64,000 nt of DNA from NCBI RefSeq assembly GCF_000227135.1, contig NC_018239.1, positions 62,001-126,000 on the forward strand. The letters are read 5' to 3'. Source of the stretch: Leishmania donovani. Its lineage: Eukaryota > Euglenozoa > Kinetoplastea > Trypanosomatida > Trypanosomatidae. Under the pieces are notes generated by a model, which had not been told where the DNA came from, made no database searches, and saw nothing but the letters and a program-made list of their open reading frames with translations. A program made the position numbers and the translations under genes. This document shows, piece by piece, positions 21,318 to 29,188 of the stretch (positions are counted from its first letter, which is position 1; each line of letters starts with the position of its first letter).

Positions 21318-21870
21318 NNNNNNNNNNNNNNNNNNNNNNNNNNNNNNNNNNNNNNNNNNNNNNNNNNNNNNNNNNNNNNNNNNNNNNNNNNNNNNNNNNN
21401 NNNNNNNNNNNNNNNNNNNNNNNNNNNNNNNNNNNNNNNNNNNNNNNNNNNNNNNNNNNNNNNNNNNNNNNNNNNNNNNNNNNNNNNNNNNNNNNNNNNN
21501 NNNNNNNNNNNNNNNNNNNNNNNNNNNNNNNNNNNNNNNNNNNNNNNNNNNNNNNNNNNNNNNNNNNNNNNNNNNNNNNNNNNNNNNNNNNNNNNNNNNN
21601 NNNNNNNNNNNNNNNNNNNNNNNNNNNNNNNNNNNNNNNNNNNNNNNNNNNNNNNNNNNNNNNNNNNNNNNNNNNNNNNNNNNNNNNNNNNNNNNNNNNN
21701 NNNNNNNNNNNNNNNNNNNNNNNNNNNNNNNNNNNNNNNNNNNNNNNNNNNNNNNNNNNNNNNNNNNNNNNNNNNNNNNNNNNNNNNNNNNNNNNNNNNN
21801 NNNNNNNNNNNNNNNNNNNNNNNNNNNNNNNNNNNNNNNNNNNNNNNNNNNNNNNNNNNNNNNNNNNNNN
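21318..21870. other. Assembly gap, 553 N
   Basis: A run of 553 undetermined bases. The sequence flanking it on each side is the same block, so the gap may be false. Confidence 0.99.
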
Positions 21871-21871
21871 C

Positions 21872-22225
21872 TCCCTTCTCTGCGTGTTCCTCTCTTTATC
21901 CTCCCTTTTCTTGAGCGTGCATGGCCGCCCCCCTCCCCCACTTCCCTAATAATATGGAGGTGAGGCACATCGAAGTGGCGTGCCCTGAAGACGTGGTGGG
22001 GGTGTTGTGGGGGTGGGCACTCCTGAGGACTCGTCGGGAGACGGCCTGCTCGAGGAGCGTTTCCCTGAGGGACGACACCATTGCCAACAAGGCGCGGGCG
22101 CACGGAACCGCCAGCAGAACGGCACGCTACCGGTGGAGGTACTGTACCTCTCGCGCCGCAGTTTGGAGGGGGCGGTGATCTACATGCAGGCAAGACCTCC
22201 CACCTGGAATTCGACACACTCTCTC
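21872..22225. repeat. Right copy of 354-bp block repeated across the gap
   Basis: This copy starts one base after the N run and corresponds to 20964-21317. Its few differences cluster at its left end, as expected for low-quality sequence at a contig edge. Confidence 0.9.
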
Positions 22226-22996
22226 GTCGCTGCCTCCCGCACCATGCGACGCTTCGCTGCGATGCAATATGCCGTGTTCGGCGGCGCGAACGGGCTGGTG
22301 CTCTCCGCCAGTAGGCCAGCAGGCCGTGGGTGCGCTGTACCTTCCACATGCTCTGTGGTCGCATCGGATCGCGGGAATCTTGGAGGAGGCGTCGGACAGC
22401 ATGCCCGTTGTCTTGACCGCGTGCGATTCTGCGCCCTCAGCCAGCGTACCGTAGGCGCCACGTCGCAAGCTCCGCGCGATGGGGCCGGGCTTATCAGTCT
22501 CTCACAGCGCATGCGCGCGACAGCAGTGGCCCAGCGAGGATTCTGGCCTGCACATGACCGTCCACTGCATATCACCTGCCTGTACGGATAGCAGATAGAT
22601 CCACACTGGCCGCCCGCCTCCAGCCTTTGGCCTACACGAGGCATTCGCTTCACAGCAGAATACCCTCCCCCTCTCCCCAGTTGGGGCAAAGGTCGCCCTG
22701 GTGACGGACCATCACCACCCCTCCCCATCCTGCATGCGCAGAAAGCAGCTGAATGGGTTTTAGCGGCAGTGGATGTGGGCGCGGCGCTGAGCACGTTGTG
22801 TTCCTCTACACAGCCGGCTCACTGAACCCTGCCGGCACGCAACTCGCGTACCTTTGAGGAGTGCAACTCCGCGCCGGGCTCGTCTCTCGCCCGCTCGCAT
22901 GTGAAGGACGTGGCGTTGCCACTTGCGAGCGGCACCCTTACCCCGCTGTGCGAGGGCCGGAGGGAGGTCGAAGAACGGCTGTCGGAGGAGCAAAAT

Positions 22997-23074
22997 NNNN
23001 NNNNNNNNNNNNNNNNNNNNNNNNNNNNNNNNNNNNNNNNNNNNNNNNNNNNNNNNNNNNNNNNNNNNNNNNNN
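22997..23074. other. Assembly gap, 78 N
   Basis: A run of 78 undetermined bases. The flanks do not resemble each other, so it is a genuine unsequenced stretch as far as can be seen. Confidence 0.99.
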
Positions 23075-23140
23075 AGCACCGACGAAGTAAATCCCGGGCG
23101 AGAGAGCCCCATCCCCCCTCTGCATGCTGAGCCGTGCGTC

Positions 23141-23203
23141 TAGCCAACTCTTCCCTTCAGCCCCTCCCCCCCCCCCACACCTCGCCTTCTCTTTGTTCTT
23201 CAG
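23141..23203 (+). promoter_or_regulatory. Probable trans-splice acceptor for cysteinyl-tRNA synthetase
   Basis: A C/T tract including an 11- to 12-base C run leads to TTCTTCAG, with AG at 23202-23203. This gives a 5' UTR of about 248 nt. An earlier AG at 23159-23160 could serve as an alternative. Confidence 0.45.
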
Positions 23204-23451
23204 CCTTCGTGCTCGAACTGCTCACGGGCCCCGGCGTCGCCTCATCCGTCACGGGCACCGCAGCACGCCGTCTCCCTCTCCCACACACACACACACCTCA
23301 TACGCCGTTCTCGCTTCTCAAAGTGTTTCGCTTTCGAACCCCCGTTCAGGTGCCACCCGCATCCCGGCACCCTCTCCGCGTGCTGCGCGCCGTCTCGGCC
23401 ACCGGCTACAAGGAGCTTCCTGAAGCGCCGCTCTCGCCCACCCCATCCGCA

Positions 23452-25806
23452 ATGAGCGCCAATCGTGTTCCGACGGTAGTAGCCGGCCTCGATGGAGCCA
23501 ACCCGGTGAAGCGAGAGCGCCACCCCGCGTGGTACCCGCCCCTGAAGCTGGACGGCAACGGGCTGAAGGTGATGAACTCCCTGACAGAGACCCTTGAGGA
23601 CTTCGCGCCGCGTGATGGCCGCGTGGTGCGATGGTACACGTGCGGCCCGACCGTCTACGATCTCTCTCACATGGGCCACGCCCGTGCTTACCTCACCTTC
23701 GACATCATCCGCCGTGTCATGGAAGACTACTTCGGCTACTCCGTGATTTATCAGATGAACATCACGGATATCGACGACAAGATCATCAAGCGCGCTCGCG
23801 TGAATAAGCTGCTGGATGACTTCAAGGAGGGGGAGCTGCGCCACGGCGACGTGGCGAGGCTCATGGCGTTCACGGCGGAGGCCGTCACCGCCGCCGAGAG
23901 CGGCCTTGCCAAGCGCAAGGCGGCGCTGTTCGAGCCGATTACCGAAGGCGCCAGCAGCCGCGCCAAGGCGGACCGCGAGGAGAAGTTGCTAGAGGTGCAG
24001 CTGAAGGAGTCGCAGCTTGTGGAGACCAAGGTGAAGATCGCGGCGGCCAAGGATGACTTTGCCGCCCTGTTCGCCGCGGCCAGCGGCGTGAACGGCGACC
24101 TGCTTGACGAGCGCAGCGGCCACAGCGTCTCCGATCAGCAGATCTTCGAAGACCACGCCCGAAAATACGAGCGAGCGTTCTTCGAGGACATGCAGCGCTT
24201 GGGCATTCGTGAGCCGGACATCGTGACGCGCGTCACGGAGTACGTGCCGCAGGTGGTGGAGTTCGTGCAGAAAATCATCGACAACGGCTTTGCCTACGTC
24301 GGCGAGACATCTGTCTTCTTTGACACCGAGGCATACATCAGGGCCGGTCACGACTACCCGAAGCTGAAGCCTGGCGGCGATCGCAACACCACGGAGGACG
24401 AGATGGCCGAGGGCGAGGGCGTACTTTCGAAAGGCATCGAGGGCGAGAAGCGCAGCCCGAACGACTTTGCTCTGTGGAAGTTCTCGAAGCCCGGCGAGCC
24501 GCGCTGGCCATCCCCGTGGGGCGAGGGTCGTCCGGGCTGGCACATCGAGTGCTCCGTGATGGCGTCCGACATTCTCGGCGAGAACATGGACATCCACAGC
24601 GGTGGGTGGGACTTGAAGTTTCCGCACCACGACAACGAGTGCGCGCAGAGCGAGGCGTGCAACCTGCACAGCCAGTGGGTGAACTACTTCCTCCACTGCG
24701 GCCATCTCCACATCAAGGGGCTGAAGATGAGCAAGAGCCTCAAGAACTTCATCACCATCCGCCAGGCGCTGGACGAACTCGGCGTCACGGCGCGCACGAT
24801 GCGGCTGCTGTTCCTTGCAAATCCCTGGAACAAGCCGATGAACTTCTCGGACCAGTCGCTCGACGAGGCGAAGGAAAAGGAGCGGGTCCTGCGCGCCTTC
24901 TTCGGCAGCGTCGACATTGTCCTCCGCACCGATAACTGGAAGGCCACGCAGGGTGCCAACAAGCACGACCGCGAGCTGCTGTCCAAGTGGGTCGAGGCCG
25001 AGGCAGCCGTGCACGCGGCGTTGCAGGACAACTTTGACACGGTCGTTGCCCTGCAGCAGCTCATGTCTCTCGTCGCGGCGACGAACCAGTACCTGCTGTC
25101 TGGCGAGCGGCCGAGTGCGACGCTGGTGCGCAAGGTAGGCTGCTACGTGACGAAGATGTTCCGCATCTTCGGCGTCGTCGAGGGGTCTGACGATGTCGGC
25201 CTGCAGAAGCAGGGCTCCGGCGATGGCGAAGCGCGCTTCATCGAGGTCGTGAACACTCTCGTGCGCTTCCGTGATGAGGTGCGCGATGCGGCGAAAGACC
25301 ACAAGGTGGTGGCGGGCTTCCTGCCCTTGTGCGACAAGGTGCGCGATGAGTGGCTTGTCGACGCTGGCGTACGGCTCGAGGACAACCCGGCGGGCCCGAC
25401 GACGTGGAAGAGCGACGAGCCGGCGCTGCTGCACAAAGAGCTGGCGGAGCGCCGCGCTCAGCAAGAAGGGGATCGCCAGAGGAGGCTGGCGAATCAGGCG
25501 GAGACGAAGCGCAAGCTCGTGGAAAAGTGGCGGCAGTTCACCTACCCGCCGTCCGAGTACTTTCGCCTCCAGGACGAGCAACGGGTAGAGAAGAAGTACG
25601 CTGCCTACGACGACGTCACCGGCCTCCCAACGATGACGGCGGCCGGCGAGGAGGTGAGCGAGAAGGAGGCAAAGAAGTTGAGCAAGGAGCAGGCGAAGTA
25701 CGCCAAGTCGTACGACGAGTTTATCGGCAAGGGTGGCGTGTCGTGGCTTCAAGAGCAGGAGGCGGAGCTGGCCAGCATGGTGGCCGAGCTCAAAGGCAGC
25801 AATTAG
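23452..25806 (+). CDS. CARS: Cysteinyl-tRNA synthetase
   Basis: This 784-residue class I aminoacyl-tRNA synthetase has the Cys-specific entry WYTCGPTVYD (C64 a zinc ligand), HIGH variant HMGH at 73-76, NITDIDDKII, and the block GWHIECSVMA with a further zinc-ligand Cys. HSGGWDLKFPHHDNE completes the zinc site, and KMSKS is at 425-429. It charges tRNA-Cys with cysteine. A charged insertion of about 80 residues (roughly 145-225) follows the HIGH region, and the C-terminus is a long Lys/Glu-rich helical extension, as in eukaryotic cytosolic enzymes. The ATG at 23452 is the first in frame. The frame stays open to 23134 without an ATG. Trypanosomatids commonly use one gene for both cytosolic and mitochondrial enzyme. 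Confidence 0.95.
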   Translation: MSANRVPTVVAGLDGANPVKRERHPAWYPPLKLDGNGLKVMNSLTETLEDFAPRDGRVVRWYTCGPTVYDLSHMGHARAYLTFDIIRRVMEDYFGYSVIYQMNITDIDDKIIKRARVNKLLDDFKEGELRHGDVARLMAFTAEAVTAAESGLAKRKAALFEPITEGASSRAKADREEKLLEVQLKESQLVETKVKIAAAKDDFAALFAAASGVNGDLLDERSGHSVSDQQIFEDHARKYERAFFEDMQRLGIREPDIVTRVTEYVPQVVEFVQKIIDNGFAYVGETSVFFDTEAYIRAGHDYPKLKPGGDRNTTEDEMAEGEGVLSKGIEGEKRSPNDFALWKFSKPGEPRWPSPWGEGRPGWHIECSVMASDILGENMDIHSGGWDLKFPHHDNECAQSEACNLHSQWVNYFLHCGHLHIKGLKMSKSLKNFITIRQALDELGVTARTMRLLFLANPWNKPMNFSDQSLDEAKEKERVLRAFFGSVDIVLRTDNWKATQGANKHDRELLSKWVEAEAAVHAALQDNFDTVVALQQLMSLVAATNQYLLSGERPSATLVRKVGCYVTKMFRIFGVVEGSDDVGLQKQGSGDGEARFIEVVNTLVRFRDEVRDAAKDHKVVAGFLPLCDKVRDEWLVDAGVRLEDNPAGPTTWKSDEPALLHKELAERRAQQEGDRQRRLANQAETKRKLVEKWRQFTYPPSEYFRLQDEQRVEKKYAAYDDVTGLPTMTAAGEEVSEKEAKKLSKEQAKYAKSYDEFIGKGGVSWLQEQEAELASMVAELKGSN

Positions 25807-27230
25807 GCGTCGGTGGCGAAGCGCTCACCCGTGAGCACAAACGTCTCAAACAACGTCGAGCACATCCAGGTAACTGGAGGGTGATCCACCGATGAGGGCG
25901 GCGGCAGGAGGAGAGGTGCGGGATTATGGAGACTCGCCTCTTTCCTCGCCTTTCAACACCTCTGCCGTCCGCGAAGCCACGCGCGTTGAGGAGGGTAATC
26001 ATCGGTAGAGCGTGGGAGGGAAGGGTGGCAGTTGATGGCCGGCAGCGCGCATCTAGCGTAGAAGACGTCGTCGGCGTCATCGGCATGGCGCGGATTTGTT
26101 TGCCTCTCTCTCTCTGCCGCCGACAGGCGTGTCATTTGCAGAGGAGCTGCATCTGTTTGCCCCCCCTCCACACCCTATTCTTCCACCCTTTCCCCACCGT
26201 TGTCGCACTCAGGCGCGCGCTTTAGTAGGCACGAGTGCCGCACACACGCACACGCACGCACGCCCCTCCCCGCCTCCGACGGCAACAAGACAATGGGCAT
26301 GTAATGCAGCAACGTGTGCTCACCCTTGGTGAGCATTTATCCCGCTTCTCCTGTTGTTCTGTTACTTCGGAGGGGGCGTGGAGTGTGTCTGTGTGTGTGA
26401 GAGAGAGAGAGCTTTCCGTGGGTCTCGCACGCCCTCGCCCCAACGGACGGATGTGGGCCAGTCGTTATCCTCCGCCTCTCTTCCGTGCGTGAGGGTGTCG
26501 AGAGAGGTAGGGCGCACGCGTGTCTGTCAGTGAGGGCGTGCATGATGTGGTGACGGGGGCTTGAGTGCAGGCGTGCACGCCCCTCATGAGGTGGTACCTT
26601 AGTGAGAAAACATAACATCAAAGGGGAAAGAACAGTACCGACGAAAGCCACGTGCGCCTGTGTGCTGGAGAGGAGGAGGGAAGGAGAGGGAGGGGGTGGG
26701 TGGACGTCGACGGAGCAGATCACCATGCTGCACGGGCGCCGCACAACCCCACACAGCGCGATGGGTATCACCCACGAGAACAAAAAAAAAAGGAGGGGAA
26801 CAGAGTGTTATGGCTCCCACCTCACCCGATGGCGTCGACGTCGTCGTCTTCCACGGGGTCCCGCTAGTCTTCGACGCCGGTCTCTCACTCCCCTCCCCCC
26901 ATTCGCGATTATCATCGCCTCTCTGCCCCCCCCCCCTCCACCCCCTCTCGCCTCTTCTCCTCGAGCTCAACCGGCTCTGCTGGCATCCATTCATCGATGC
27001 CCAGAAACAGATGCAGCACACTCATGCGCCATGACGCACATTTTCCAGCGCGCCATCTCCATCCCTTCTGGTGTAGTCGGCTCCTTGCCGCCTTGCCGCA
27101 CACGTATACCCATGCAGTCGATGCCGCGGGCATCGCTGGATGCGGTGCCGTTCATTCATCCGCTCTAACCCACCAAACACACAGAGAGGGGGATCCTTCA
27201 CGCACTGCATAGAGAGATGCCGCTGCGAAC

Positions 27231-27998
27231 ATGAAGCTCGTCGTGAACCGTGGATTGGCGAGCTCTGCCAGCGCGTTCACCACCACCGGCGACGCAAACG
27301 TCAGCCTAAACCTGACGCAGCTGGGCTTCAAGCGGTGCGGGAGGCCCACACGGATCGTAGAGGCAACGCGCGCACACGCCCTACGGGCATGAACTATCAC
27401 GGTGGCTCGGCGGAGCTGAGAGGATATGTGAACGATGAAGGCAGGAACTAGCTGCCTTGCAGACGGCTGGCATTCCGGCGGACGAGACGGCGATCTTGGT
27501 GGATGAGAGCGGCTTTCCACACATCACGGGGATGCCGGGCAGAGCGAACATTATCAAGCGCATGGCGTGGCCAGCGAAGAGGGTTGAAGGCAGGCAATGT
27601 GCTCCCCATGTGCCACAGCAGCCACGGCACGCGGACCAAACCAAGGGATCAGTGCGGCAACGTCGTCTGCCCCCCCCCCCACCAACTACGACGGTTCGCT
27701 GGGCGCATCCTCGGCAAGGGCATTCCCGTCGGCATGGCAACGTACCAGCTGCCTGTCGTACGCCTAACCGTCCTCCTCGACCGCTGCCACTCGGTCAGCA
27801 TGCCAGACCCTCCCCTACTGCTTCGTCGGCGTCAGCGGCGGCAAGACGTGCTCATGATCTCGGGCTGCCAGGACACGCAGACATCCTCCGACTTCGGCGA
27901 CGCTGTGCCTGGCGTGCGTTGTAATAAACGCGCAGGACCTCTCCGACACGGACACGGTACTCAAGACGCGCGAGATTCCCGTGCAGCAGTTCGACTAG
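27231..27998 (+). pseudogene. Metacaspase (clan CD cysteine peptidase) pseudogene
   Basis: Recognisable metacaspase blocks appear in order but in different frames. NYHGGSAELRGYVND (27392-27436) matches the first strand and helix after RALLVGINYY; its frame ends at the TAG at 27449-27451. TAGIPADETAILVDESG and RANIIKRMAW follow in the next frame (27463-27560). CHSSHGTRTK (27611-27640) matches the catalytic His block SGHGT, with His codon 27623-27625. RLTVLLDRCHSVS (27755-27799) matches LLDCCHSGS, with the nucleophile Cys codon at 27785-27787. VLMISGCQDTQTSSD (27848-27892) matches the SGCxDxQTSADV block. Two or more frameshifts, an internal stop and no intact start show it is inactive as a gene. 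A possible N-terminal remnant begins at the ATG at 27231; the C-terminal part near 27921-27998 was not assignable. Confidence 0.85.
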
Positions 27999-28262
27999 GT
28001 GTCACAGCTAAGCGCGTCGAAGCACATCGAATTCAGCACCCGCTCCCCACGAGTTTGACCCTTCACCGCGCACACCTCCGTCAAGCGCTCACTGCCGGTG
28101 ATGTACCCGTAGAGCAGGGCGCTGGACGCGGTAGAAGCTCAACGACTTCTTCCCACCCTCACCATAAGCCGGTGCGCAGGCGTGCCTCGGAGACCGCTCC
28201 ATCGGTATGGCGCCTCCCACGTTACCCTGATGACAGGGAGTGGAGAGGAGGGGTGGGGGAGG

Positions 28263-28688
28263 GGCACACCCCAGTGCGTGGCATCCAGCGCACACACACA
28301 TACACACAAACTCTGTGCGTGGGAAAGCCAAGCGGTCTCTCCCCTCCCCTCTTCACCCCCCCCATCCCTGCCAATGCAGAGCCACTTCCGGTGGTGACAG
28401 GGCTAGGCCCCCTACGGCGTAGGAGGAGGGGGGGGGAAGGGCAGCGCGATGTATCGCCACTGGTCTCGGCGGCCAGGCCGTGGATGGCGGGGCGGAAGCA
28501 TGGGTAAAGTGTGAGGCGGAGGGGCCGTGCTCTCAGATGACGGAGTCGGGGCATTGTGCCGTGACACCTGCGCGTCTGCGGCTGCTTCGCACCACGCGGA
28601 TGGGCTGCCTGTGACACAGGGCCGCGCAGGGGCTGTCGCGTGGCGCATGGCCGCATGCGGTGCGGGGCAGGGCAATGGGGCTCACGCT
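28263..28688 (-). mobile_element. SIDER-like element, second type, minus orientation
   Basis: The reverse complement of this block matches 46931-47355 almost throughout. It includes the CATGCGGCC-rich head, the region CCGCCGAGACCAGTGGCGAT and a terminal CA/TG microsatellite that differs in length between the two copies. The head end also matches 61705-61936. Its length of about 425 bp and dispersed occurrence fit Leishmania SIDER elements. It lies between the metacaspase relic and the helicase gene. Confidence 0.7.
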
Positions 28689-29097
28689 GATGTCAGCAAC
28701 AACGTCGCATATCCTATATTTCTGATGGTGCGCCTCCATCGCCTTCGTTGTGCACGTTGAAGTGGTTCTTCTCTCCGGGCGCTATCCCCCCATACCACCT
28801 TGTTCTTCTGGGCCCTCTTCACAAACCGCACACGTTCCTGTTTATCGGTGCGTGTCTCACGCTCTCTCGCTCTCGCTCTGCGCACCCGCGTGTGTGTGTA
28901 TGTGCGTACGGGTGCACGTCTCTCCACCGTGATGGATGCGTAGTGGGCGAAGATGTATGTCGGTGTTGTACTGCTGTTGGCCACGACCCACCATCCCTCC
29001 GGCACATACACGTCTGCATAGCCCTTTCACACCCCACCCTGCTTCTCTCACGCATCTTTTCCCTTTACTTGCATGTACGGGTCAACCAAGCTGTGTC

Positions 29098-29123
29098 TCA
29101 CCTCTCCTGCCTTCGCTTTCAAG
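29098..29123 (+). promoter_or_regulatory. Probable trans-splice acceptor for the helicase gene
   Basis: A C/T tract with few purines leads to TTTCAAG, with AG at 29122-29123. It predicts a short 5' UTR of about 65 nt before the ATG at 29189. Confidence 0.4.
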
Positions 29124-29188
29124 GCGGCGACCCCACCCCCGCATCCCCATACACGCCTGCACAGCCTCCAACTCTCTCACGCTTTCTC

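Larger units (their letters stand above)
20764..22592 (+). pseudogene. Possible decayed coding sequence, family not recognised
   Basis: Short runs with coding-like third positions occur in alternating frames. Examples are SERWSSGLLFFGVATKSP from 20763, EVRHIEVACPEDVVGVLWGW after the ATG at 21047, NGTLPVEVLYLSRRSLEG in another frame, and VGALYLPHALWSHRIAGILE in yet another near 22327. No single frame spans them. The simplest reading is a pseudogene with several frameshifts, interrupted further by the gap at 21318-21870. No family match came to mind. It could instead be unusual non-coding DNA. Strand is uncertain, since antisense runs also exist. Confidence 0.3.
19975..23451. other. Long spacer with two sequence gaps and decayed coding sequence
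   Basis: From 19975 to about 20700 the sequence is ordinary UTR/spacer with C/T tracts (20560-20620). From about 20760 to 22600 it loses the pyrimidine bias and shows interrupted coding-like stretches. N runs lie at 21318-21870 and 22997-23074. The flanks of the first gap repeat each other. The pyrimidine-rich 5' flank of cysteinyl-tRNA synthetase begins at about 23140. No intact gene was found. Confidence 0.6.
25807..29188. other. Long spacer with metacaspase relic and SIDER-like element
   Basis: 25807-27200 is non-coding, with (CA)n/(GA)n runs near 26246 and 26390-26410, a perfect short hairpin at 26317-26335, and a purine-rich stretch at 26640-26720. 27231-27998 holds the metacaspase relic, 28263-28688 a SIDER-like element in minus orientation, and 28700-29188 the C/T-rich 5' flank of the helicase gene. 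Confidence 0.65.

Noticed and set aside
20964..22225. True tandem gene duplication across the gap
   Set aside because: The repeat boundaries coincide with both gap edges, which fits an unmerged contig overlap better than biology.
23989..25752. 587-codon open frame on the minus strand over cysteinyl-tRNA synthetase
   Set aside because: Antisense shadow of a clearly recognised gene.
28527..28760. Frame repeated in three places (28.5, 47.0 and 61.8 kb) that could look like a conserved small protein family
   Set aside because: The repetition is explained by the SIDER-like DNA element, and the frame has no start, splice or codon support as a gene.
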